In this document: one piece after another, positions 47,960 to 59,780 of the stretch
Layout: each line of letters starts with the position of its first letter
Position numbering within the stretch: position 1 is the stretch's first letter
Assembly: GCF_036850765.1 (NCBI RefSeq)
Contig: NC_089493.1
Coordinates: forward strand, 216,874,744 to 216,938,743
DNA: 64,000 nucleotides
Source: Saccopteryx bilineata
Taxonomy: Eukaryota > Chordata > Mammalia > Chiroptera > Emballonuridae
Direction of reading: 5' to 3'
The notes under the pieces: model-generated
Database searches by the model: none
What the model was told of the DNA's origin: nothing
The model's input: only the letters and a program-made list of their open reading frames with translations
Translations under genes and position numbers: made by a program

Positions 47960-49108
47960 AATCTAGCAAATGCATTGAGCATTAACGGATTTAGTTATCC
48001 TTTACTCCAAATTCCTATTTTATTATTATCATTACATAAGTATTTAGTATTTTTCTGTCTCACCTCACCTTTTCTATAATTCTCTCATGTAACCTCAACT
48101 TTCCCCAGTATACACATACATACACCCAAGACATTCCCAGCTGTCATATGGTGCCCCACCCAGGCCTTGGCACATAAGCTCTGTTATCTCCCACCTTTTC
48201 CTTCCCACTTTCCCATCAGCTGAAGTATTAAGTGAAAGAGCAGAAATTCAAGCACAGGACTATCTGTCTCCAAAGCTCTTTTTACTAATCTCTGCTCCTT
48301 CCCGAGGAATTTCTGACTTGATATTGATGGGGGGACCTTCCACGTATCTCTTTTCATGTGGTACTCCCTCTTCCTCTATAGCAAATGAAGTGCTGTACTA
48401 CTTAGAAGTTACCTTTATGTACCAGGAAGCAAATGGGTCAAACTTTCATAAACTTGAAGTTTGAGTGTCTAATTGAAAATAAAGGAATCTGAAGGCTCAG
48501 CTGAGGACTAAAGTCCTTTCCTGAAATCATGCTCTGTTGTTCATTCTTGCACTCTTAAACCAGTGACTGTGTGTCAAACCTGAGGAGTCTTTTAGAGATA
48601 TAGCCAGTTGTCTCCCCATCACTCGCTGACTCAAGAGCAGCCTTGATGAGTCACACATTGCTTCTATCACAGCAGATCAGCCAGGAGTCAAAAGCCATCA
48701 AGCATAAGAAGAGCTGTGCTATCAGTGATCAGGAACAGCTTTTCTTTGTTTCTTTTGAGGACCAGAGAAGTCTCAGTTGGAGCACAATGAATTTAGAATG
48801 AATGTATTAGTACATAGAACATAATAGCTGTAAGAAAGTGATATTGCCCAGTGGTAATGTAAAGCAGAGTGCTTCCATTTTTATTTATTTATTATTTATT
48901 TAGGAACAAGAAAACTTATCACTTCCCTAAAGTTTTATCAGGTTAGGTTGGGACTGCCAAAAATGCAATAGACTGAAAGCAAGATAAAGATCATTTCTCC
49001 CAACCCACCTCCCTAAACCCCTCCCAAACTTTTGCTTACAATTTAAGGCATAGTAAAAAGCTATTGCATGGGTAGAACCTACTACTAGTATAACTAGATA
49101 TGTTGGTT
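47960..49108. other. unassigned sequence
   Basis: No supported gene or repeat. Confidence 0.45.
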
Positions 49109-49489
49109 AGAAACTATTCCTGACCAGTCGGCGGTGCAGTGGACAGAGCGTCGGACTGGGATGTGGAAGGACTCAGGTTCGAGACCCCGAGGTCACCAGC
49201 TTGAGCATGGGCTCATCTGGTTTGAGCAAAAGCTCACCAGCTTGGACTCAAGGTCGCTGGCTCGAGCAAGGGGTTACTCGGTCTGCTGAAGGCCCACAGT
49301 CAAGGCACATATGAGAAAGCAATCAATGAACAACTAAGGTGTCGCAACAAAAAACTGATGATTGATGCTTCTCATCTCTCTCCCTTCCTGTCGGTCTATC
49401 CCTCTCTCTGACTCTCTCTCTTTCTCTCTCTCTCTCTGTCCCTGTAAAAAAAAAAGAAAAAGAAAAGAAAAGAGAAAAAAAGAAACTAT
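49109..49489 (+). repeat. bat SINE family A (short-body form), with TSD
   Basis: The head 'cctgaccagtcggcggtgc', B box 'ggttcgagacc', body and extended CT tract end in an A/G-rich tail. A perfect 9-bp TSD (agaaactat) is at 49109-49117 and 49481-49489. CpGs such as tcggcgg and agcgtcgg are kept. Confidence 0.9.
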
Positions 49490-49501
49490 GCAAAGTTCAT
49501 T

Positions 49502-49890
49502 TCTCAAGAGAATTCTGTTTGTTTGTTTCTTAAGTGAGAAGCGGGGAGGCAGAGAGACAGACTCCTGCATGCACCCAACTGGGATCCATTAAGCATGCCC
49601 GCAAGGGGGTGATGCTCTGCCCATCTGGGCCGTTGCTCCGCAGCAACCAGAGCTATTCTAGATCCTGAGGTGGCGGCCATGGAGCCGTCCTTAGCGCCTG
49701 TGCCAACTTTGCTTCAAGTGGAGCCTAGGCTGTGGGAAAGGAAGAGAGAGAAAGAGAGAAAGGAGAGGGGGAAGGGTGGAGAAGCACATGTATGCTTCTG
49801 CTGTGTGCCCTGGCCGGGAATTGAACCTGGGACTTCCACATGCCGGGCCAATGCTCTACTACTAAGCTAGCTGGCCAGTGCCAAGAATTC
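49502..49890 (-). repeat. bat SINE family B, antisense
   Basis: Read on the - strand: head (ctggccagctagcttagtag, then tagagc), B box 'ggttcaattcc', CT-rich segment and GC-richer body. The tail complement is 'tgtttgtttgttt' at 49518-49530. The flanks share agaattct (near 49508 and 49884). It lies only about 20 bp from the family A SINE, in opposite orientation. Confidence 0.88.
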
Positions 49891-51455
49891 TTTTAAAAAA
49901 GGTAAATAGTTTGCTCCAAAGAATGAAATACTGTTTTATTTGCTTCAGTAGGTAAATTTTGCAAATATAATACTCTGTAGTTCTATAATATTTATTAAAA
50001 GCTAAATAAATATATACTTAGAAATCTCATATAAAACATTAACTCTGAATATTTCTAAAATTAATAATTGTATTCTGTGAAGCTAAAAAAAATAAACAAC
50101 ATGAGGGATGCGTTGACATCTTGAATTCTACAACCAGCTCTTTAAAATAGCCATAGAGGCAAATAATTTCAAGCCAAAAGTATTTTAGAGAAATAATTGC
50201 GTATAGCCGAGAGTTTACCTTCCTACCTTAAACATTGTCTGATGGAAATAATACGACCCAGTTGTTTAAGAATTTTTTAGATATTTATGTGGTTAAAATT
50301 AATTTCAAATTAATCTAACATTTGGAATGCTAGCTACCACTTGAGTTTTTCAAATGTGTTCTATTTTTAGTACAGCATAACTTTTTAGTAGCTGGTATTA
50401 TGTCCTCAAATGCACTGCAGGGTGGGGGAACAACTTTCTAAAGAGAGTAATACAATAGACATACATTTTTTTATGGGACTTGTTTATCTAATATCCCTGG
50501 AAGACAGGATTGCAGAGATTTTATTTCTTACTCTTATCCAGGGCTAGAACTTTATCAGTCCCCTGCCAGAGCTGAGTTCCACTGGTTCCAGAAGGAAATC
50601 CTATAAATGGTTTAGTAAATGCTAAATGGAAACCCTGGGATATCTAACTATACAAAATTCAAAAGTAATAACTTAGTAATTCAAAACAGAACCTTGGTGT
50701 CTCTCATAAGGGTCTGTTAGCCCAAGAGATCTCTAGTTTTAGTAGCTCAAATCCTGCCCTGCTTGACCCAGCCTGGAGCAATACTTTCTCAACAATATTA
50801 ACAATGCAAAGTATGAGCTATTTGCCTATTTTATCATGGAAGGGATCAAATTATCACTTGCATATGTTTGTTTCTTTGGGCCCTGATCAAAACAGTTTTT
50901 TAAATGACCAGTCATATCATTATACATAAAAATGGTTAAAGTGTTTTGGGTTTTTTTATTTTTGTTTTTTTGTCCTTCACACATTATGTCTTCAATACCT
51001 CAAAAACTTTGGCTAAACATTCTTAGCTCTTTCCAGTAATAATGGTCCAATTCAATCACAAATTTGGCTCAAAAAATGGCAATTCAATTGGGTTCCAGCT
51101 ACACAAATTAGACCAAAGATCAAAATCTCCATAACAAAGAAAGTATTTTGTAGAATGAAATGAAAAAAATATATATAAATTTCTTTTCTTTAATAAAAAA
51201 AAATATGAACCTCTTAAATGGAGCTTAATACAAGCAATCTGAATTAGGTTTTAGCTTTCACCTCAGGTATTTTTCCTTTTTCTTGATCTAAGAACTAATA
51301 GTTATTTTCCTGCAATTTCAATTTAAAGTATTTGGTTTAAGCTTTCTTGGAAAGTCTGCAACTCATTCTCTAACTCCAAAATTTTCTTGAGTAGGCAAAG
51401 CTCTTTAAGGAAGTTAATTTTACTTAGCACTCATTTCGTCTATAGACTTCTCTTT
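49891..51455. other. unassigned AT-rich sequence
   Basis: No gene or repeat recognised. Confidence 0.45.
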
Positions 51456-51639
51456 TTAATTTATCTTAATTTTAATTTTTTGTGATAACATGGATTCAAG
51501 TGTTCCACTCAATATAACACCCTCATCTCTCACCCCCGTGTTCCTCATTACTCCCCTTTGCCCACCTCCCCCTAGCTCCCTCCCAACTTCCATCTGGGAT
51601 TTGCTGTCTTGTTATCTGTATCAATGTGTTATATATATA

Positions 51640-51884
51640 CAGTAATACCTTGAGATACGAACAGAACAGACCAACATACGAATTTTTAAGATACGAGCTG
51701 CAACTCAGTCTGTATTTTTGTTCGAGATCCAAGTGAAATTCTGAGATATGAGGCCTTATTCAGGAAGCTGTCACTAGTTGGCGTGTTGGCACACGGGTCC
51801 AGTATAGGCAGTTTGATATACGAGTTGACTGACTTACAAGGTTGGTTACAGAACTAATTAAATTCGTATCTCAAGGTACCACTG
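51640..51884. mobile_element. 245-bp Tigger-like MITE
   Basis: The left terminus (cagtaataccttgagatacg) and the complement of the right terminus (cagtggtaccttgagatacg) match at all but two positions. The element is flanked by TA at 51638-51639 and 51885-51886. It has no coding capacity. It lies within the 3' end of the older L1, so it inserted after that L1. Terminal sequence and TA target fit the Tigger/pogo group. Confidence 0.88.
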
Positions 51885-54633
51885 TACATAATTTCACTAA
51901 TCCCTTCACATTCTCTGATCCCATCCTCTCATCCCCCTTTCCCTCTGACAGCTGTCCCTCTGCTCCCTGTGACCCGCCTCTGCCTCTATTCCATTCCTCA
52001 GTTCACCTTGTTCATTAGATTCCACATATAAGTGAAATCATAGGATATTTATCTTTCTCTGCCTGGCTTATTTCATTTCACATAATATTCTCCAGTCTAT
52101 CCATGCCATCGCAAAACATAAGATTTCTTCTTTTTCAAGCAGTATAGTATTCCATTGTTTTTGTGTACCATTGTTTTTTAACCCACTCGTCCACTGACAG
52201 ACACTTGTGCTGTTTCCAGATCTTGGGTATTGTAAACAATGCTTCAATAAACATAGGAGTGTATATCTTCTTTTGAATCAGTGATTTGGTATTCTTAGGA
52301 TATATTCCTAAAAGTAGGATAGCTGGGTCAAAAGGCAGTTCAATTTTTAATTTTTTGAGGAAATACGATAGTACTCTCCACAGTGGCAGTACAAGTCTGC
52401 ATTCCCACCAGCAGTGCAGGAGGGTTCCCTTTTCTCCACACCCTTGCCAGCACTTAATGTGTGTTGATTGATTAAATAGCAACATTCTGACAAGTGTGAG
52501 ATGGTATCTCATTGTGGTTTTAATTTGCATTTCTCTGATGATTAGTGACATTGAACATTTTTTTTATGTATCTATTGGCCATCTGTATGTCCTCTTTGGA
52601 GAAGTATCTATTCAGTTCTTTTGCTAATTTTTTATTTGGATTGTTTACCTTCCTGGTGCTTTTAGAAATTTTTTATAAAATTTGGTTATTAACCCCTTAT
52701 CAGATATATTGGCAAATATGTTCTCCCATTGTGTGCGTTGTCTTTTTATTTTATTAATGTTGTCTTTTGCTGTGCAAAAACGTTTTAGTTTGATATAGCC
52801 TCATTTGTTTATTTTTTCCTTCATTTCACTTGCCCCTGGAGATAAATCAGCAAAAGTATTGCTATGAGACATATCAGAGAGTTTACTCCCTAAGTTTTCT
52901 TCCAAGATGTTTATGGTTTCACGACTTACATTTAAGTCTTTATCCATTTTGAGTTTATTTTTGTGAATGGTGTAAGTTGGTGAACTAGTTTCATTTTTTT
53001 TTTTTTGCATGTACCAGTCCAATTTTCCCAACACCATTTGTTAAAAAGACTGTCTTTACTCCATTGTATGTTCTTACCTCCTTGTCAAATATCAATTGAC
53101 CATAATGGCGTGGGTTTATTTCTGGGTTCTCTGTCTTGTTCACTAATCTGTATGCTTGTCTTTATGCCAGTACCAAGCTGTTCTGATTACAATGACCTTG
53201 GAGTATAACTTGATATCAGGAAGTATGATAACTTCCACTTTATTCTTCATTTTTAAAATTGCAGAGGCTGTTTATGTTCTTTTTTGGTTTCAAATAAATT
53301 TTTGGAATATTTGTTCTGTATCTTTGAAGTATGCCATTGGTAATTTAATAGGAATTCAATTGAATTTATAGATTGCTTTGGGTAATATAGACATTTTAAT
53401 GATGTTTATTCTTCCTATCCATGAACACAGCATATGCTTCCACTTGTTTGTATCTTCCTTGATTTCTTTTTTCAATGTCTTATAATAATTTTCCGAGTAC
53501 AGGTCTTTTACCTCCTTGGTTAAATTTACTCCTAGGTACTTTATTTTTGTTGTTGCAATAGTATAGGGGCTGGTTTCCATAATTTCTCTTTCAGGTTAAT
53601 GATGGTGTATAAAAATGCCATTAACTTCTAAATATTAGTTTTATATCCTGCCATCTTGCTGAATTTATTTATCAGGTCTGGTAGTTTTTTGACTGAGACT
53701 TTAGGGTTTTCTATATACAATATCATATCATCTGCAAATAATGATAATTATACTTCTTCTTTTCCAATTTAGATGCCTTTTATTTCTTCTTCTTGCCTGA
53801 TTGCTGTGGTTAGAACTTCCAGAATTATGTTGAATAAGAGTGGTGAAAGGGGGCATCCCTGCCTTGTTCCTGATCTTAAGGGGATTGCTTTTAATTTTTG
53901 CCCATTTAGGATGACGTTATGTTGAGGTATGTTTCCTGTATTCCCATTTTTCAGAGAGTTTTGATCATTAATGGGTGCTGGATTTTATCAAATGCTTTTT
54001 CTGCATCTATTGAAATTATCATGTGAATTTTATCCATCCATTAATGTAATGAATCCCATTGATTGATTTGCAAATATTGTACCAGTCTTGACTCCCTGGA
54101 ATAAATCCCATTTGACAGTGAAGATTTTTTTAATATATTGTGGATCTGGCTTGCTAATATTTTGTTGAGAATTTTAGCTTCTAAATTCATCAGGGATATT
54201 GGCCTATAGTTAACTTACTCTCAAGTGCCTTTACCTGGTTTTGGAATGAGGATTATGCTTATCTCATAAAAAGAGCTTGGAAGTCTTCCCTCCTCTTGAA
54301 AATTTTGAAATAGCTTGAGTATTTGAATAGTATTGAATATTTGGTAACATTTGCCTGTGAAATCATCTGATTCAGAACTTTTGTTTGCTGGGAGTTTTTT
54401 TGTTTGTTTTTGTTTTTTATTAATTATAATGGGGTGACATCAATGAATCAGGGTAAGAAAATATGTCCAGGTTGTCCTGTCAATCAATCCTGTTGCATGC
54501 CCATCACCCAAAGTCAGATTGTCCTCTGTCACCTTCTATATACTTTTCTTTGTGCCCCTTCTCCTCTCCCTCCCTTTCCTCCTCACCCACCCAGTAACCA
54601 CCACATTCTTGTCCATGTCTCTTAGTCTCCTTT

Positions 54634-57600
54634 TTATGTCCCACCTATGTATGGAAAAATGCAGTTCTTGGTTTTTTCTGATTTACTTATTTCACTCTGT
54701 ATAATGTTATCAAGATCCCACCATTTTGTTGTAAATGATCCGATGTCATCATTTCTTATGGCTGAGTGGTATTCCATAGTGTATATGTGCCACATCTTCT
54801 TTATCCAGTCTTCTATTGCAGGGCTTTTGGTTGTTTCCATGTCTTGGCCACTATAAACAATGCTGCAATGAACATGGGGCTACATGTGTCTTTACATATC
54901 AATGTTTCTGAGTTTTGGGGGTGTATACCCAGTACAGGGATTGCTGGGTCATAAGGTAGTTCTATTATCAGTTTTTTGAGGAACCACCATACTTTCTTCC
55001 ATAATGGTTGTACTACTTTACATTCCCACCAACAGTGAATGAGGGTTCCTTTTTCTCCACAGCCTCTACAACATTTGCTATTACCTGTCTTGTTAATAAT
55101 AGCTAATTTAACAGGTGTGAGGTGGTATCTCATTGTAGTTTTGATTTGCATTTCTCTAATAACTAATGAAGATGAGCATCTTTTCATATATCTGTTGGCC
55201 ATTTGTATTTCTTCCTGGGAGAAGTGTCTGTTCATGTCCTCTTCCCATTTTTTTTATTGGATTGTTTGTTTGTTTGTTGTTGAGTTTTATGAAGTCTTTG
55301 TATACTTTGGATATTAGGCCCTTATCTGAGCTGTTGTTTGAAAATATCATTTCCCATTTAGTTGGCTGTCTGTTTATTTTATTGTCAGTTTCTATTGCTG
55401 AGCAAAAACTTCTTAGTCTGATGTTGTCTCATTCATTTATTTTTGCCTTCATTTCCCTTGCCCTTGGAGTCAAATTCATAAAATGCTCTTTAAAACCAAG
55501 GTCCATGAGTTTAGAACCATGTCTTCTTCAATGTACTTTATTGGTTCAGGTCTTATATTTAGGTCTTTGATTCATTTTGAATTAATTTTAGTACAAGGGA
55601 ATGAACTGTAGTCGAGTTTCATTCTTTTGCATGTAGCTTTACAGTTTTCCCACCATTTGTTAAAGAGGTTTTCTTTTCTCCATTGTGTGTTGTTGGCCCC
55701 TTTTTTGAAAATTTTTTGCCATATATATGTGGTTTTCTTTCTGGACTTTCTATTCCATTGGTCTGAGTGTCTATTTTTCTGCCAATACTATGCTGTTCTG
55801 ATTGTCAAGGCTCTATAATATATTTTGAAGTCAGGTATTGTAATGTCCCCAGCTTCATTCTTTTTCTTTAGGACTGCTTTGGCTTTTCGAGGTTTTTTAT
55901 AGTTCCATATAAATCTGATGATTTTTTTTGTTCCATTTCTTTAAAAAATGTCATTGCAATTTTGATGGGAATTGCATTATATTTGTATATTGCTTTGGGT
56001 AATATGGCCATTTTGATTATGTTTATTCTTCTTATCCAAGAATAGGAATATTTTTCCATCTCATTGTATCTTTTTGATTTCCCTTAACAATGCTTTTTAC
56101 TTTTCATTATATGATCCTTTACATTCTTTGTTATGTTTATTCTTAGGTATTTTTGTTGTTGTTGCAATCATGAAGGGGATTATTTTTTGAGTTTGTTCTC
56201 TAATGTTTCATTGTTGGCATATAGAAAGGCTATGGACTTTTGTATATTAATTTTGTATCCTATGACCTTACTGTATTGGCTTTTTGTTTCTAGTAGTCTT
56301 TCTGTGGATTCTTTGGGGTTTTCAATGTATAGGATCATATCATCTGCAAAAAGTGATACCTTTACTTCTTCTTTTCCAATATGGATGCTTTTAATTTCTT
56401 TATTTTGCCTGATTGCTCTGGCTAGAACTTCTAGCTCCATGTTAAATAAGAGTGGAGAGAGTGGACAACCTTGTCTTGTCCCTGATTTAAGGGGAAAACC
56501 TTCAGTTTTGTGCCATTTAATATGATGTTAGCTGATGGTTTATCATATATGGTCTTTATCATATGTTGAGATATTTTACTAATATACCCATTTTCTTGAG
56601 TATTTTAAATATAAAATTGTGCTGTATTTTATCGAATGCCTTTTCTGCATCTATTGATAAGATCATGTGGTTTTTGTTTTTTTGTTTTGTTGATATGGTG
56701 TATTACGTTTACCATTTTACATATGTTGAACCATCCTTGTGATTCTGGGATGAATCCCACTTGATTATGATGTATTTTTTTTAATATGTTGTTGTATTTG
56801 ATTTGCTAGTATTTTGTTTTGTATTTTAGCATCTGTATTCATTAGAGATATTGGTCTGTAGTTTTCTTTTTCTGTGCCATCGTTGCCAGGTTTCAGTATG
56901 AGGGTTATGTTGGCCTCATAAAATGTGTTTGGAAGTATTACTTCTTCAATTTTATGGAAGACTTCCAGTAAAATAAGAAGCAAATCTTCTTTGAATGTTT
57001 GATAGCATTCACTAGTATAACTGTCTGGGCCAGGAATTTTATTGTTGGGGAGGTTTTTAATAGTTTTTTCTATTTCCTCCTTGCTAATTGGTCTGGTTAG
57101 GATTTCTGCTTCTTCCTGAGTCAGTTTAGGAAGGCTGTATTGTTCTAGGAATTTATCCATTTCTTCTAGGTTGTTGAATTTGGTGACATATAATTTTTGT
57201 AGTATTCTACAATAATTTTTTGTATATCTATGATATCTGTGGTGATTTCTCCTCTTTCATTTTGAATTTTATTTACATGAGTCCTTTCTCTTTTTTCCTT
57301 GGCTACTCTTGCCAAGGATTTGTCAATTTTCTTGATCTTTTCAAAGAACCAGCTCCTTCTTCTATTAATTTTTTCTACAGTTTTTCTGTTCTCTATTTCA
57401 TTTATTTCTGCTCTGATTTTTATTATCTCCTTTCCTTCGCTAGTTTTTGGTTGTCTTTGTTCTTCTTTTTCTAGTTCCTTAAGTTGTGAAGTTAAGTGGT
57501 TCACTTGGGCTCTCTCTTGTTTGTTCATATAGGCCTGAAGTCATATGAACTTCCCTCTTCTCATTGTTTTTGCTGCATCCCATAGATTCTGATATGTCGT

Positions 57601-58443
57601 ATTGTCATTTTCCTTTGTCTGTATATATCTTTTGATCTCTGCGCTTATTTCTTCTTTGACTCATTCATTTTATATAAGTATGTTTTTTATTTTCCATGTT
57701 TTTGTGGATTTTATTTTCTCTTTTTTGCAGTTGAATTCTAGTTTCAGGCTTTATGATCAAAAAATATGCTTGGTACAATTTCAATTTTTCTGAATTTGCT
57801 GATGTCATTTTTGTGGCTCAACATATGGTCAATTTTTGACAATGTTCCATGTACACTAGAGAAAAATGTATGCTCTGTCACTTTGGGATTAAATGTCCTG
57901 TAGATGTCTATCATATCCAGGTGCTCTAGTGTTTTGTTTAAGGCCAATATATCTTTATTGATTCTCTGTTTGGATGAATGATCTAGAGCCATCGGCAGTG
58001 TATTGAGGTCTCCAAGTATGATTGTATTTTTGTCAGTTTTTGTTTTAAGGTCAATAAGTAGCTGTCTTATATATTTTGGTGTTCCTTGGTTTGGTACATA
58101 TATATTGAAAAGTGTTATGTTTTCTTGATTCAATGTCTCCTAAATCATTATGAAATGACCATTTTTTTCTCTCAGTACTTTTGCTGTCTTGTAGTGAGCA
58201 TTATTAAATGTGAGTATTGCTATGCCTGCTTTTTTTTTGGATGTTATTTGCTAGGAGTATTGTTTTCCAACCTTTCACTTTAAATTTGTTTTTATCCTTG
58301 TTGCTTAGGTGTTTTTCTTATAGGCAGCATACAGTTGGATTTTCTTTTTTAATCCATTCTGCTACTCTGTGTCTTTTTATTGGTGAGTTTAATCTGTTTA
58401 CATTTAGTGTAATTATTGACACTTGTGGGTTCTCTATTGCCGT
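54634..58443 (-). pseudogene. L1 copy 2 ORF2 (endonuclease-reverse transcriptase), broken
   Basis: The ancestral frame spans about 1,270 codons. The start is ACG (58443-58441) where copy 1 has ATG. Endonuclease remnants include an out-of-frame A9 run (complement 58230-58238, as in copy 1), NTLPMALD and SKIDHM. FFDHKA keeps the His that copy 1 lost. RT remnants include [20 protein letters not shown] near 57000-57060 and FADD at 56350-56339. The Cys-rich end is intact in one frame ([19 protein letters not shown], about 55030-55090). The last frame ends FPYIGGT at 54634. Several frame changes and stops make it non-functional. It is better preserved than copy 1 at the C-terminus and worse at the start. 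Confidence 0.92.
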
Positions 58444-58777
58444 TTTATAAATTGTTTTCTGTTAGTTTTGTATCTCGTTTGATTCTTCTCTTTTGTTTTT
58501 CTATCCTTTGTTCTTGTTTGTTTGTATTACATACATCTTTCCTCTGTTACTATCTTTTTTAAGTCATGTGCTTCTGCGGTGTTTTTTTCAAGGATGGTTA
58601 CCATTAAGTAATGAAAAGGGTTCATACCCTGTTCATTATAGTACAGTATCTTGTGAGTACTTCTGCACTCCATTGTCCTTTGCTACTGTTAATCTCTGTC
58701 CTCCCCCCTCCCCCCTTTTTTTTTTTGTTTTTTTTGTCACAGTTTAAATTTGGTTTTATTGTGTTCTTGGTGGAGTT

Positions 58778-59780
58778 TTACTTGTGGTTTTCTTTTGTTT
58801 TGTACTTTGTATCTGGTTGGAAAACCCCCTTTAGTAATTCCTGGAGTGGGGTTTTTCTGATGATAAATTACCTCATCTTTTCTGTATCTGTGAATGTTTT
58901 TATTTCTTCTTCGTATTTGAAGGATAGCTTTGATGGGTATAGTATTCTTGGCTGAAAATTTCTTTTAGGACTTTTAATCTTGTGGTCCACTCTCTTCTAG
59001 CTTGTAGAGTTTCTGTTGAGAAATCCGATGATAATCTAATAGGCCTTCCTTTATATGTTGTATTCTTCTTTTCCCTGGCTGCCTTGAGAATTTTTTTGTT
59101 GTTGTTGGTTTGTGAATTGGGGCTAATGCCAATTTCATTATGATGTGCCTTGGAGCAGGTTTGTTGGAGTTAAGAAAACTCAGTGTTCTGTTTGCTACTT
59201 GAATTTGAGGCTTTAGTTCTTTCCACAGGTTTGGGACACTCTCATCTATTATTTGTTTAAATATGTTCTCCATTCCATTTTTTCTCTCTTCTCCCTCTGA
59301 TATACCTATTATTCTTATCTTAGTCTTTTTGATGGAGTCAGATGATTCCTATAGGGTTTTCTCTGTTTTTTAAATTTTTGAGTCTCTTTCTTCTCTCTGT
59401 TGTGCCTCAGGTTGGTTGTTTTCTATGTCACTAATCCTACCTTCTATCTGGCCTGTTATATTAGCTAAGCTTGTTACCTTGTTTTTCAGTTCGTGAATTG
59501 AGTTTTTCATCTATGTTGGATTTGTTTTTATAGTTTCAATTTTCTTGGTAATATATTCTTTGTGTTCACTGAGTTGTTTTCTGAGCTCCCTAAATTGCCT
59601 TTCTGTGTTTTCTTGTATATCTCTGAGTACTTTTAGGATTTCTATTTTAAAGTCTCTGTCATTTAGCTCCAAGGTTTCCAATATATAAATTTTTTTCTCC
59701 ATAGATTTTTCCTCATCTAACTGTGCTACCTCTCTCTCTTTTGTATCCATGATATATGATTTTCTTTTCCTTAATGGCAT
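58778..59780 (-). pseudogene. L1 copy 2 ORF1 (RNA-binding chaperone), broken
   Basis: The ATG at 59780 begins MPLRKRKSYIMDTKEREVAQ and stays open for 89 codons through an acidic/basic coiled-coil region (LRDIQENTERQFRELRKQLS). It then meets a stop where copy 1 has a Glu codon (KTNPT-stop against KTNQTEMKN). The C-terminal domain follows in shifted frames at 59273-58974 (RIQHIKEGLLDYHRISQQKL), and the ORF1 stop lies at 58778-58780. The length is about 334 codons, normal for L1 ORF1. Confidence 0.9.
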
